From CAG-390 sp045644325 (GTDB lineage: Bacteria; Bacillota; Clostridia; Oscillospirales; CAG-272): DNA of 64,000 nucleotides. The stretch lies in assembly GCA_045644325.1 (NCBI GenBank), contig JAZRGT010000063.1, forward strand, positions 1 to 64,000, written 5' to 3'. Each line of letters opens with the position of its first letter. Position 1 is the first letter of the stretch. The notes beneath the pieces are model-generated. The model worked only from the letters and a program-made list of their open reading frames with translations. It searched no databases and was not told where the DNA came from. Both the position numbers and the translations under genes were made by a program. Shown piece by piece: positions 24,778-33,959 of this stretch.

Positions 24778-26679
24778 TTATGAAAACTGCGAATTGTAAA
24801 GTCCTGCGTAGGTACCGCCGAGGCGCATGAGTGCTTCGTGGTTGCCCTGCTCGATGACGTTTCCGTCCTTGACGACGAGGATGGTGTCGGCGTTCTGAAC
24901 GGTGGAAAGACGGTGCGCGATTACGAAGCAGGTTCTGCCTTGCATCAGCTTCAGCATCGCCTCCTGGATCATTATCTCGGTGCGCGAGTCGACGTTCGAG
25001 GTCGCCTCGTCGAGGATCAGCATCGGAGAATCGGCAAGCATCGCGCGCGCGATCGTGATAAGCTGCTTCTGTCCCTTTGAGATATTAACGCCGTTGTCGG
25101 TCATAACGGTATCGTAGCCCTCGGGAAGAGTGCGGATAAAAGTGTCGATCTTTGCCGCCTTTGCCGCTTCGACGATCTCATCCATCGTCGCGCCTTCCTT
25201 GCCGTAGGCGATGTTTTCCGCAATCGTACCGCCGAAGAGCCAGGTTTCCTGAAGCACCATCGTGTAAGCCGAACGGAGGCTGTGGCGCGTGTAGTCGCGG
25301 ATCTCGTGACCGTCGAGGTCGATCGTGCCTGCATTTACGTCATAGAATCGCATAAGCAGGTTGATGATCGTGGTCTTGCCCGCGCCCGTAGGTCCGACGA
25401 TCGCGACCGTACTGCCCTGCGGTACGTCGAGATTGAGATCCTTTATGATGATTCGATCGGGAACGTAGCCGAAGCGGACGTGCTCGATCTTGACCTCACC
25501 GTGGATATCGTCGGTTTCGATAGCGTTTTCGATATCGGGAGTTTCGGGAGCTTCGTCGATAATGCGGAAGATTCGCTCAGCCGCAGACAGCGCGGACTGA
25601 AGATCGGCAATTATGTTAGCGAACTCATTGATCGGTCCCGCAAAACGGCGGGAATACTGAACGAAGGAGGAGAGATATCCGATCTCGATGAAGAAGATCG
25701 AGAGGATCGGATCGCCCCAACGCTCCGAGGGAGGCGGAACAACGCCCGTGATCGAGAGCAGGAGGAAGATTCCGCCGAACATTATGATCAGCGAGAGGGA
25801 GAGATTGTTGATGAAGTTGGTCGAGGGACCGATGACGGCGCCGTGGTAGTCAGCCTCGTAATATGCGTCGCAGGCGTCCTTGTTGCGCTCGTCAAACTTG
25901 TCGCAGATATGCGCCTGACGTCCATACGCGCGGATAGTTTTCTGTCCCGAAAGCATTTCCTCGGCGTATCCGTTGAGCTCACCGAGCTTTGCCGAACGCT
26001 TTCTGAAAAGCGGACGAACGAAGGTGGTGCGCTTTTTCGTCAGCCAAAGAGAGATCGGCACGGTGATACAGAAGACGAGGAGGAGCATCGGCGAGATCGA
26101 GATCATCATTGCGACCGAGCCGACGACGGTGACGATGCTCGCACAGATCTGGAGAAGGTCGTGCGAGAGCGAGGTGTTGACGGTGTCAACGTCGTAGGAA
26201 ATGTGGCTGATGATGTCGCCCGTCTGATGTGTGTCGAAATATCCGACGGGGAGTGTTAGCAGGTGCTCGAAGATCTCCTTACGGATGGTGTAGGTGATCT
26301 TTTGACCGAGTCTTACGAGTGTCAGCGCAAGTCCGAGAGAGAGGAGCGCCGAGCCTAAATAGCATAATATAAGGAAGAAAACCTTATTGTAGATAACGTC
26401 AAAATCGACGGTTCCCTTGCCCGTGATCGCATTGATCGCCTCGCCCGAGAGTTTGGGGCCGACGAGGGCGAGGAGGTTTGCGGAGAGCATAAAGATGAAT
26501 GCCACAGCCACAGTGCCCTTATGCTTGAAAAGGTATTTCGCAAGTCGCACCAGAACGCGCTTGCGTGTCTTGGGGTCAAGCTTTTGACCGCGACGGGTTG
26601 TGTTATTCGGATTTTTGTTTGCGCGCGGATCGCCCATCATCATACTGCCGGGTCCGCCGCCAAAGCCGCCTCTATTCAA
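24778..26679 (-). CDS. ABC multidrug exporter half-transporter, catalytic-site subunit
   Basis: 633 aa. Gly-rich N-terminus (GGFGGGPGSMMMG), six membrane helices (type I exporter, ABC_membrane), NBD with Walker A GPTGAGKT, Q-loop VLQETWLF, signature NISKGQKQL (Lys in place of Gly) and Walker B LILDEATSNVD with catalytic Glu. The partner upstream has Asp at that place, so the pair is a heterodimeric exporter of the LmrCD/BmrCD class with one degenerate ATP site. TTG 26679 sits 8 nt after GGAGG and overlaps the upstream stop. Probable role: drug or lipid efflux. Confidence 0.92.
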   Translation of the reverse strand: MNRGGFGGGPGSMMMGDPRANKNPNNTTRRGQKLDPKTRKRVLVRLAKYLFKHKGTVAVAFIFMLSANLLALVGPKLSGEAINAITGKGTVDFDVIYNKVFFLILCYLGSALLSLGLALTLVRLGQKITYTIRKEIFEHLLTLPVGYFDTHQTGDIISHISYDVDTVNTSLSHDLLQICASIVTVVGSVAMMISISPMLLLVFCITVPISLWLTKKRTTFVRPLFRKRSAKLGELNGYAEEMLSGQKTIRAYGRQAHICDKFDERNKDACDAYYEADYHGAVIGPSTNFINNLSLSLIIMFGGIFLLLSITGVVPPPSERWGDPILSIFFIEIGYLSSFVQYSRRFAGPINEFANIIADLQSALSAAERIFRIIDEAPETPDIENAIETDDIHGEVKIEHVRFGYVPDRIIIKDLNLDVPQGSTVAIVGPTGAGKTTIINLLMRFYDVNAGTIDLDGHEIRDYTRHSLRSAYTMVLQETWLFGGTIAENIAYGKEGATMDEIVEAAKAAKIDTFIRTLPEGYDTVMTDNGVNISKGQKQLITIARAMLADSPMLILDEATSNVDSRTEIMIQEAMLKLMQGRTCFVIAHRLSTVQNADTILVVKDGNVIEQGNHEALMRLGGTYAGLYNSQFS

Positions 26680-28426
26680 GAATAGCACCTCCCATCTGTG
26701 ATTTGGAAATTTCGCTGTAAACCGAGCAGGTCTGCATCAGCTTTTCGTGGTCGCCCGCGCCGATGATTCGTCCCTCGTCGATAACGAGAATGAGATCGCA
26801 GGACATAACCGAGCTTACGCGCTGTGCGACGATGACGGTTGTGGTGTCTGCAAGTTCGGTCGAGATCGCTTTACGGAGCTCCGCATCGGTCTTGTAGTCG
26901 AGTGCCGAGGATGAGTCATCGAGGATCAGTATCTTCGGCTGACCCGCAACCGCGCGCGCGATGAGAAGTCTTTGCTTCTGACCGCCCGAAACGTTCGCGC
27001 CCTTGGCATCGAGCGGATGATCGTAGCCATCCTCGTAAGCCTCGATGAAGGGGGCAGCTTGCGCGATTTTTGCCGCGCGTGCGATCTGCTCATCCGAAAT
27101 ATCTCTGCCGAAGCGAATGTTTTCCTTTATCGTGTCGGCAACGATGAAATCGTGCTGCATCGCAACGCCGAACATCGAGTGGAGCTCGTCCTCGGGGATG
27201 GTTCTCAGGTCTCGTCCGTCAATACGGATCGCGCCCGAGGAAACGTCATAGAAACGCATAAGAAGCGCGGTAAGAGTTGTCTTTCCGCTTCCGGTTGCGC
27301 CGATGATGCCGAGCTTTTGTCCCGATTTCAGCTCAAAGGAAATATCGTGAAGAATGTCTTTTGTGTTATTATAAGCAAAGTTTACCTTGTCGAAAACAAT
27401 GCCGCGTTCGCCCGCGCGGGTGGGGTAGTCGGATGAGGACGATACGGGGAGACCTTCCTCTGTGTCAAGCACCTCTGCGATACGGACGGCGGATGCGCTT
27501 GCCTTTGACCAAATAACGAAGATTCGCGTGATCGAGGTCATTGCCATCGAAATGAGCGTGAAATACTGAATGAACGCGATGATGTTGCCGGGCTCGCTCA
27601 TTCCGCCGTTTACTCGGTACGCGCCGACGAATACAACGCAGACGAGTCCGAGGTTCATAAAGAAGTTCATAACGGGGTTTGAGGATGACATGATCGAGCT
27701 GGTCTTGCGCTCGATGTCGCAAAGGCTCTTGTTTACCGCATCGTAACGGCGGTATTCGTAGTCCTGCTTTGTCAGCGCCTTAATGACGCGGATACCCTGC
27801 GCATCCTCACGGACAACGCGGATCATACCGTCAACTGCTTGCTGAACCTTGGTGTAGAGCGGAAGTCCCTTTGCGGTCAGCGAATAGACCGCGATAAAGA
27901 GGAAGGGAAGGATAGCGATCATAACGAGGGTGAGTGCGCCGTCGAGGGTTGCTGTGATCGCAAGTCCGCCGATGAGAAGTATCGGCGCACGAACGCCCAT
28001 TCTCTGCATCGTGTTGATGAAGTTGTGGATATTGTATGTATCGGTCGTCAGTCTTGATTCAAGGCTGGGGACGGTGAAGTGATCGGTCTGTGCGGGGGAG
28101 AGAGTCATCGTGCGGCGGAAAAGATCGCTGCGGACGTCCTCTGCGACGTTGCGCGCGAATTTCGCCGCCATACGGTTTGCCCAGACACTACCGAGAACGC
28201 CGAGACCGGCGCAAACGATCATAATGACCGCCCAGATGCAGATCTCCGTGACCTTTGCTTTGACGTCGGGATTCGGTACGTCGGCAACGGGACGGATGAC
28301 GTTGTCGATGATGTGCTTGAGAATGTAGGGAAGCGCGAGCTCAATGAGCGTTGCAAAGACCTTGACGGTGAGGGTAAAGGTCATAAAGCGCGTGTATGGC
28401 TTGAGGTAGGCAAGTATTCTTTTCAT
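26672..28426 (-). CDS. ABC multidrug exporter half-transporter, degenerate-site subunit
   Basis: 584 aa. Starts MKRILAYLKPYTRFM; six membrane helices; NBD with Walker A GATGSGKT, signature NVSGGQKQR and Walker B ILILDDSSSALD, where the catalytic Glu is Asp. That is the mark of the LmrC/BmrC-type partner. Overlaps the MarR gene by 4 nt (ATGA) and the second ABC gene by 8 nt, so the three are translationally coupled. Closely parallels the gene at 48655. Confidence 0.92.
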   Translation of the reverse strand: MKRILAYLKPYTRFMTFTLTVKVFATLIELALPYILKHIIDNVIRPVADVPNPDVKAKVTEICIWAVIMIVCAGLGVLGSVWANRMAAKFARNVAEDVRSDLFRRTMTLSPAQTDHFTVPSLESRLTTDTYNIHNFINTMQRMGVRAPILLIGGLAITATLDGALTLVMIAILPFLFIAVYSLTAKGLPLYTKVQQAVDGMIRVVREDAQGIRVIKALTKQDYEYRRYDAVNKSLCDIERKTSSIMSSSNPVMNFFMNLGLVCVVFVGAYRVNGGMSEPGNIIAFIQYFTLISMAMTSITRIFVIWSKASASAVRIAEVLDTEEGLPVSSSSDYPTRAGERGIVFDKVNFAYNNTKDILHDISFELKSGQKLGIIGATGSGKTTLTALLMRFYDVSSGAIRIDGRDLRTIPEDELHSMFGVAMQHDFIVADTIKENIRFGRDISDEQIARAAKIAQAAPFIEAYEDGYDHPLDAKGANVSGGQKQRLLIARAVAGQPKILILDDSSSALDYKTDAELRKAISTELADTTTVIVAQRVSSVMSCDLILVIDEGRIIGAGDHEKLMQTCSVYSEISKSQMGGAILE

Positions 28427-28908
28427 TGACTGCCCTCCTTTTTGGGTTTAATGGCGCTGTCGAGATCTGTATAGGCATCACTCGATAGCTTGGCGTAATC
28501 CGCGGCGCGCGCGGCGATGCGTTCGGTCATCAAGAGGTACATTTCCATTTCCTCCTCGGTGAAGCCCTCTGTGATGTAGGAATTCCAACCCTTTATTATC
28601 TCGCGCACCTTTGGCAGAATTTCGAGAGCCTTTTCGGTAGGATAGACGAGGGTCTGTCTGCGATCCTCCGGATCTCTCTCACGGGTGACGAAGCCGTGCT
28701 CCTCAAGATAGGTGAGACTTCGAGTAACGTTGCTCTTATTTAAAAAGAGCTTTCGCGCGATTGCGTCTTGCGAAATGCCCGGATGTCTGCAAACTACAAA
28801 GATATAAGAATGATGCTGATCGCCAAGCTCGGTGTCTTCAAGCTTATCCGCACGCCAGATGGCGGCGCACCGGCTGACGATATTTATATAACGCATTAAA
28901 GACGGCAT
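28423..28908 (-). CDS. MarR-family transcriptional regulator
   Basis: 161 aa; winged-helix core HPGISQDAIARKLFLNKSNVTRSLTYLEEHGF and wing REPDPEDRRQ-like (RDPEDRRQTLVYPT), flanked by dimerisation helices. ATG 28908 follows AAGGAGA. Likely represses its own operon and the two ABC genes until a drug ligand is bound; the operator GTTGCG-TG-CGCAAC lies right downstream of the -10. Confidence 0.92.
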   Translation of the reverse strand: MPSLMRYINIVSRCAAIWRADKLEDTELGDQHHSYIFVVCRHPGISQDAIARKLFLNKSNVTRSLTYLEEHGFVTRERDPEDRRQTLVYPTEKALEILPKVREIIKGWNSYITEGFTEEEMEMYLLMTERIAARAADYAKLSSDAYTDLDSAIKPKKEGSQ

Positions 28909-28933
28909 ATCTTTTCTCCTTACTTCAAAATTG

Positions 28934-28982
28934 GTTGCGTGCGCAACTATATATATTATATCATATTTTGGGAGATTGTCAA
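28934..28982 (-). promoter_or_regulatory. Promoter and MarR operator
   Basis: Minus strand TTGACA (28982-28977), 16-bp spacer, TATAAT (28960-28955), then the perfect palindrome GTTGCG-TG-CGCAAC (28947-28934) over the transcript start. Confidence 0.85.
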
Positions 28983-28985
28983 GGG

Positions 28986-29300
28986 GATTTTAGTTATTAG
29001 TTGCTAGTTATTAGTTATTAGTTATTAGTTGAAGGTGGATTTCCTCACGGGGCTCGGAAATCGGATTGTGCGATAATTTTATAAGGCGTTGATGATCCTT
29101 TATCGGGCGGAGGGATTATATGCTGAAAATAAAAATCTCGGATGTTTGCATCACTGCAAATTCCCGAGATTCTTATTTACTTGTTTTAATTTTATACTGT
29201 ACAAAACTATATTAGCACCGCATAAAATTATCAATGTGAAATTTTCGCCTTTGGCGAAAATTTACCTACAACTAACAACTAATAACTAGCAACTAATTTC
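28986..29300. repeat. About 315-bp foldback element with TAGTTATTAGTT ends
   Basis: The left end carries repeated TTAGTTATTAGTT with TTAGTTGCTAGTTATTAG; the reverse complement of that block is at 29269-29300. Nested pairs include GATAATTTTAT (29067) with ATAAAATTATC (29222), a CTCGGATGTTTGC / GCAAATTCCCGAG hairpin (29140-29180), and AAATTTTCGCC / GGCGAAAATTT (29239-29263). The core ATTTCCTCACGGGGCTCGG recurs near 55276. The right end runs into the 3' end of the HAD gene, which uses it as its last codons. Confidence 0.78.
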
Positions 29301-30062
29301 TTCAATTATCTTCGCTATCGCGCTCTCTCTGCAATCAACCGTTACCCGATCGGCTACGGCTTTGAGGGAGTCTGTCGCGTTGCCCACGGCGTAGCCTATG
29401 TCGGCGGCTGCTACCATATCGATATCGTTGTCATAATCGCCGACGCAGATGAGGGTGTGACAGCCGAGCTTTTCCTTGAGCCAGCGTGCGGCTCTGCCCT
29501 TGCTGTCGGCGGGATCGTTGAATTCGATTCCGAATTTCCAACTTCTCGTTATGTTGAATTCACCGCCGAAGATGCTTTTGACCTTTGCGTAGGTTTCGTC
29601 GGTGTTGCGGTCGTGCATAACCGCGATCATCTTGACGAAGGGAGCGGTGAAGGAGTCGATGAACTCGCGGCGCGCTTCGGGGGAATCGTTTTCATCAAAG
29701 GTGTAAACTCCCGAGTGACCGATGGTATTAACGTGAAAGCATTTTATGGTGGCGCAATGATCGTACGCCGTAAAAGCCTTGAACATCTGCTCCTTGGTGA
29801 CAAGACCCTGATAGAAGATTTCTTTTCCGTCGATAGAAATGATCACCGCTCCGTTATAGGAGATTATCGGCGCATTTGGCTTGATGATGCTTGCGGCACC
29901 CTCGGTGAACATTTCGTAATTACGTCCGCTGGCGAAGGTGAAGTAGCCGCCCTCGGACTGAAAATATTTGATCGCGTCAACGTTTTTCTGCGAGATCTCG
30001 CCGCCGATGTAGATCGTGCCGTCAAAGTCGGAGCAGATAAGGTATCCGTCGTATTTTCCCAT
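29286..30062 (-). CDS. Cof-type HAD phosphatase
   Basis: 258 aa. Motif I DFDGT (D12 nucleophile, D14), motif II SGR at about residue 45, C2-type cap, and motif III/IV with GDYDNDIDMV and AVGNA. HAD-IIB enzymes dephosphorylate sugar phosphates and cofactors; substrate not predictable. AGAGGAATTATTCAAAT precedes ATG 30062. It lies 20 nt after the preceding gene, forming a two-gene unit. Its final codons overlap the inverted end of the neighbouring foldback element. Confidence 0.92.
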   Translation of the reverse strand: MGKYDGYLICSDFDGTIYIGGEISQKNVDAIKYFQSEGGYFTFASGRNYEMFTEGAASIIKPNAPIISYNGAVIISIDGKEIFYQGLVTKEQMFKAFTAYDHCATIKCFHVNTIGHSGVYTFDENDSPEARREFIDSFTAPFVKMIAVMHDRNTDETYAKVKSIFGGEFNITRSWKFGIEFNDPADSKGRAARWLKEKLGCHTLICVGDYDNDIDMVAAADIGYAVGNATDSLKAVADRVTVDCRESAIAKIIEEISC

Positions 30063-30082
30063 ATTTGAATAATTCCTCTCTG

Positions 30083-30898
30083 TTATTGAAGCTTATCGGG
30101 TAGACGGTAGACGATGCTTTCGGTGTTCGTCTGATCGTCGTCGATTTTATCCGCCTCGACCGATGATGGGGGAGCATCGTCGGTTGATATATATTTTCCT
30201 CTGAAATAGTAGCGGGGAAGAAGATGTGGATATCGCGTTTTAAGCAGGTGCTCGTAAAGCGGAGTGGAGGTGAACCAATGCCCAAAGCCCTTGTGCGAGT
30301 GGATGATCATTTCGGTCGGTACGTTGAATTTTTCGATGACTTCGCGCCACGCATCCTCGGGAGTGGTGCAGAGGACGAAAAGGTACGCTGTGCTGCCGTT
30401 AGGGAGTGAGAGGCGCATATACACCGTGTTGCACTCGCACTCGGGTGAGAAAACGAGCGGAATGCTCGACGCGAGTGCTGGATGGTTCAGCAAAATTATC
30501 TCCTCGATCCTGATTCCGTATAAAAGATCGCGAGCCTCCTCCTCGGCGCTCTTCTTTTTGAACAGCGTGGAGAAAAAGCTCTCCTTTTCCTTCGGTGCCT
30601 CTATTTTTGCCGTTTCGCCCGCGGAGAAGAAGTTGCGAACGGTTTCACGAAGGCTTGAGTAGATAAAGCAATCCGACACCGCGGCGGGCATCAGGTATAT
30701 CTTCGGCATTGCATTCGAGCCCGTGAAGCGCGAGACTCGTGTGCATCCGAGGGAGTAGATCGGCCACAAATCAAAGGACGCGGCGGGCATAAAGCCAACG
30801 AATGCCGATTCGGTGTTGAGCTCGTCACACAGCGCGGAAAGGTCGCGCGCATCCCTTTCAAATACTGCCCCGGCACGGCTGAGAAAATCTATAAACAT
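30083..30898 (-). CDS. Soluble protein of unknown function
   Basis: 271 aa, no membrane segments. Two parts: residues 1-90 (WPIYSLGCTRVSRFTG) and a second domain (from about 130) with NHPALASSIPLVFSPECEC and HSHKGFGHWFTSTPLYEHLL. A Ser/Glu/Lys-rich stretch (ETAKIEAPKEKESFFS) joins them. Conserved-looking His and Cys residues might be catalytic or metal-binding. Not recognised. First gene of a unit with the HAD phosphatase. Confidence 0.7.
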   Translation of the reverse strand: MFIDFLSRAGAVFERDARDLSALCDELNTESAFVGFMPAASFDLWPIYSLGCTRVSRFTGSNAMPKIYLMPAAVSDCFIYSSLRETVRNFFSAGETAKIEAPKEKESFFSTLFKKKSAEEEARDLLYGIRIEEIILLNHPALASSIPLVFSPECECNTVYMRLSLPNGSTAYLFVLCTTPEDAWREVIEKFNVPTEMIIHSHKGFGHWFTSTPLYEHLLKTRYPHLLPRYYFRGKYISTDDAPPSSVEADKIDDDQTNTESIVYRLPDKLQ

Positions 30899-30933
30899 TT
30901 GTGCTCTCCTTTATCTTTTCTGCCTTTTACTTT

Positions 30934-30962
30934 ATTATACAACAATTTGACGATAAAATCAA
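30934..30962 (-). promoter_or_regulatory. Promoter of the unknown-HAD unit
   Basis: Minus strand TTGATT (30962-30957), 17-bp spacer, TATAAT (30939-30934). The -35 box is immediately beside the terminator of the upstream operon. Confidence 0.78.
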
Positions 30963-30988
30963 TAGCCGCCCGAAAAATCGGGCGGCTT
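30963..30988 (-). terminator. Terminator of the sigma/anti-sigma operon
   Basis: AGCCGCCCG-ATTTTT-CGGGCGGCT on the minus strand followed by ATTGATTTT, 7 nt after the anti-sigma stop. Confidence 0.88.
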
Positions 30989-30994
30989 CTATGA

Positions 30995-32824
30995 TTATTC
31001 TGTCGGAATGAGGTTGGTGTATTCGTCTTTTATATCCGAGATCTTGGTGAAAGCAATATAATAATTGAATCTTTCGATTGATTCCTTGATCTTCGGGTAG
31101 GTCAAGGTGTCGTCGTTGACGAGGATATACACTTCCTCGCGGCGGTGGATCGCGCTTTCCGGGTCGAGCGGTTCGCCGTCGTATTTGATGATGTGATTAT
31201 ATTTTGAGTAAAGGAAGTTGGTATAACCGCCGCTTCGCGATTCGGTGTATAACTCGTAATACCCGTGGTGGTATATTATCGTCGTAAGGAAGATAGCGGA
31301 GCGCGAGGGATAGTGATTCACGATATTGACCGCCGCCGGCTGTCCGTTTGAGCATTTTTCATAGAACTCGTTCCACACATTCTCGCCCGCGGTGACGAAG
31401 GCATCATTGAAGACAACCCAATTGCCCGATTTTGCTTCATTATATATATCATCAGCGGCAGCCTTTTCGGAGAAGGCAAGGATGGGCGCGGTTCTGTCGG
31501 AGAGAAGGTATGCCTCGTATGTCAGATATCTGTGATAGAGCTTGCGAGCGTTGTCGATGTCAAGAATGCCTTTGTCGAAGGCTTCTTGCAGATCGTATAT
31601 TTGACCGTTACTGTATACCTTTATGCGTGCTCCGTTTGAGTAGTAAAACTTATAGAATTCAAGATCGTATTCGGTTACTTCATCTGTGGCTCCCACTTCT
31701 GCCCATATTACACAATTTCCGAAAGTGCCGTAGTATCTGAATGATTTTTCAAAGGATTCAAGCGTTTCTTCTTTATCCATAATAAAAGCATTACCGGCGT
31801 TTTGGGCGGATGAATAAGCCTCCCTTGCGTGCTCTTCTTTTATTCTGCGTGTATTTCCGTACAGTGTTGCTAACGTGCGGTCGTTTATCCACGTGGAGAA
31901 CACATTTTCATATCTTTCCTTGAAAAGCGCGTTGTTGATCTGCTCGATCTTTTCCTCGGAGATCTCTTCAAGATCGGATACGAATTTCGCGTAGGTATAT
32001 ACCTTCTGTTCATCAACCTTCCAATAGCCGTAGGCGTTGAATTTGTTGTGGCGTTCCTTTATCTTTTCTGCATCTGCAGCGTTCAGCCAACCGTCGGAAT
32101 ATGCGGTCTCAATAGTCTTTATGACGCCGTCCTTGTAAGCAAAGATATGAATCGAATAGTCGTTGACGATCGAGGTTCGTCCGAGGGTGATGACGTTGTA
32201 TTCATCTTTGAGATAGGTGTTTATTGCGAAAATGACGCAATCAGAGATCGTACCGTAGTATCTGCCGCGGAAGTGGTCTTCTTTTTTGTGGCTGAACAGA
32301 AGCGCCGTGTATCTTTCCGCATGCGAGTGACCTAATTTTATGGAGTCTTCTTCTTTCTGTTGATCGCTGAAAGGAGTCTCTGCATATAGTCTTAAATACG
32401 CCGCATATTCCGCCGCGTAGACCTTATTATACCAAACCTCCTTGAGCTCCGCGATCATTTCGTCAGAGATCGGTTCGAGATCAGGAGTGAAGATGGGGTA
32501 TGACGGGTTTTCGGCGTGTTCGGTTGGCGGCGTATCGACGGTGGTTTCTTCCACAGTTGAATGACCGAAAATACCGCCGAGGGAGATATCGTAACGCTCG
32601 ATGACGTAGGAGACCATCGGGATGAACGCGCTGATGAGCATAATGCACGCGGCGAGCATCAAAAACTGCTTTGTCGTGCGCCATACGGCTTTTTTGCTTT
32701 TGCCGGGGATCTCGTCCGCGTCGGGAACTTTAAGATCGTCGATCACCTCCGCGATCAGGTCGCGGTCGATATAGTCGAGCGACTCAAGCAATCTTGTGTC
32801 ATTGAAAACGAGAATCTCTTTCAT
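30995..32824 (-). CDS. Giant ECF anti-sigma-like membrane protein with tandem exported domain
   Basis: 609 aa. Cytoplasmic N-terminus (1-50, the site expected to bind sigma), one membrane helix (53-75), then a large outside part. Two copies of one domain follow, about 114-268 and 281-440: each begins LEPISDE / LEEISEE, has RYYGT-x2-D/N-C-V-I in the middle and ends with an A-Y/F-x3-G-W/I-L block. A different C-terminal domain (441-609) follows. The same double domain makes up the lipoprotein at 53142. ATG 32824 overlaps the sigma stop by 4 nt, so it is coupled to the sigma gene. No zinc-anti-sigma (HxxxCxxC) motif, so the anti-sigma role rests on context and topology. Confidence 0.8.
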   Translation of the reverse strand: MKEILVFNDTRLLESLDYIDRDLIAEVIDDLKVPDADEIPGKSKKAVWRTTKQFLMLAACIMLISAFIPMVSYVIERYDISLGGIFGHSTVEETTVDTPPTEHAENPSYPIFTPDLEPISDEMIAELKEVWYNKVYAAEYAAYLRLYAETPFSDQQKEEDSIKLGHSHAERYTALLFSHKKEDHFRGRYYGTISDCVIFAINTYLKDEYNVITLGRTSIVNDYSIHIFAYKDGVIKTIETAYSDGWLNAADAEKIKERHNKFNAYGYWKVDEQKVYTYAKFVSDLEEISEEKIEQINNALFKERYENVFSTWINDRTLATLYGNTRRIKEEHAREAYSSAQNAGNAFIMDKEETLESFEKSFRYYGTFGNCVIWAEVGATDEVTEYDLEFYKFYYSNGARIKVYSNGQIYDLQEAFDKGILDIDNARKLYHRYLTYEAYLLSDRTAPILAFSEKAAADDIYNEAKSGNWVVFNDAFVTAGENVWNEFYEKCSNGQPAAVNIVNHYPSRSAIFLTTIIYHHGYYELYTESRSGGYTNFLYSKYNHIIKYDGEPLDPESAIHRREEVYILVNDDTLTYPKIKESIERFNYYIAFTKISDIKDEYTNLIPTE

Positions 32825-33378
32825 ACCGTGATGCCCTCCTTTCCGAGCTCTGCCGCAAGCTTTTTGCGCATGCGGTGAAGTGTGACCTTGATCTTGCTCT
32901 CGCCAAAGCCCGTCTGGGACGAGATCTGCTCGATGCTCATATCGAGCCAATAGCGCATAATGAAGATCTTGCGGTCGGATTTTGACGATGCGCGCAGGAA
33001 TGCGCTGATAAGCTCGCCGCCGCGTTTCGCGTCAAACTGCGCGGCGAGGTCGGTGCCGTCCTCGATCATCGAGAGGAATTCCTCACCGACTATCTGCACG
33101 TTCTTTCCGCGCTTCCAGGCATTATTGGCGCGGGATTTGTTGATCGATAGCCTTCGCACGATCTCTGAAAGAAACGCGGGGAGGTTATCGGGCCGCTCGG
33201 GCGGGATCGAATTCCAAAGCGCGAGAAGCGAGTCGTTGAGCGTCTCCTCGCGATCCTCACGCGAGACGAGAAAATTTGAGGCTACGTAAAGACAGAGATT
33301 GCGGTATTTAAGCTCGGTCTCTCTCAGCGCATCCTCGTTCCGCGCGAAGAACAGTTCTATTATTTTTTCGTCCTTCAT
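32821..33378 (-). CDS. ECF sigma-70 family factor
   Basis: 185 aa. Region 2 contains YVASNFLVSREDREETLNDSLLALWNSI, typical of sigma-70 r2, and region 4 ends FIMRYWLDMSIEQISSQTG followed by KIKVTLHRMRKKL. ATG 33378 is 8 nt after AAGGAG; a GTG 9 nt upstream is too close. Released from its membrane anti-sigma on an envelope signal (inference). No obvious ECF autoregulatory promoter; the operon has a sigma-A promoter instead. Confidence 0.93.
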   Translation of the reverse strand: MKDEKIIELFFARNEDALRETELKYRNLCLYVASNFLVSREDREETLNDSLLALWNSIPPERPDNLPAFLSEIVRRLSINKSRANNAWKRGKNVQIVGEEFLSMIEDGTDLAAQFDAKRGGELISAFLRASSKSDRKIFIMRYWLDMSIEQISSQTGFGESKIKVTLHRMRKKLAAELGKEGITV

Positions 33379-33383
33379 AGCAT

Positions 33384-33710
33384 TCACTCCTTATAGCCGA
33401 CGTTTATCGACCCGCATTTTTTGCATCGTACCCAAAGTCTTCTGTACTCGATGCCGTCCTTCGTTACGGTTTCCTTTGAACCCGCGTGTCCCCATACGCC
33501 GTAGGTACGGAGAAGATCGGTCCATTTCAGCTTGAATTCCTCTCCGCATTCGAGGCAGACGAAGGTCTTCCTTGAATAAATAACCGAGCGGGTGATTCTT
33601 ATCGCTGAGTCCAAAATGAACGCCGCCAAGAGAACGTATTTAAGCGGTTCGATGTCCCAGACGATATAAATAATCCCCAGAATGTAGATCAGATAATCAA
33701 TAAACAGCAT
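33384..33710 (-). CDS. Membrane protein with C-terminal zinc ribbon
   Basis: 108 aa. Two hydrophobic helices (about 2-17 and 21-40), then a cytoplasmic zinc ribbon with C-x2-C (CLECGEEF) and C-x2-C (CKKCGSI). AAGGAGA precedes ATG 33710. Ends 5 nt before the sigma start, so it is the first gene of the sigma/anti-sigma operon. Function unknown; a role in relaying a signal to the sigma pair is speculative. Confidence 0.78.
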   Translation of the reverse strand: MLFIDYLIYILGIIYIVWDIEPLKYVLLAAFILDSAIRITRSVIYSRKTFVCLECGEEFKLKWTDLLRTYGVWGHAGSKETVTKDGIEYRRLWVRCKKCGSINVGYKE

Positions 33711-33814
33711 ATCTTGTCTCCTTTTGTCATAATGTTTATGTCCGTTCACTTTAATAGTAGTAAATCGAACGGAAAGGTTACAACGATTTTGAAAAATTTT
33801 TGTTTTTCGGTACA

Positions 33815-33843
33815 ATAATATCATATTTTTGATTAAATGTCAA
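33815..33843 (-). promoter_or_regulatory. Promoter of the zinc-ribbon/sigma/anti-sigma operon
   Basis: Minus strand TTGACA (33843-33838), 17-bp spacer, TATTAT (33820-33815); about 105-nt leader. Confidence 0.82.
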
Positions 33844-33959
33844 CATTTTGCCGAAGGCGAATTATCATTCGCGCCGCGCGCTAACAATCAAAATAACTCT
33901 AAAGGGGTGAGTGGATTCTTAACGGTATCGGTGATTTATGCTCAAATATTAAAAAGGAT

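Noticed and set aside
25282..26259. 325-codon open frame on the + strand
   Set aside because: Antisense to the ABC gene at 24778; composition is low-complexity Asp/Glu/Arg from reverse reading.
28986..29300. Group II intron or retron
   Set aside because: No reverse transcriptase, no domain V motif; only inverted repeats.
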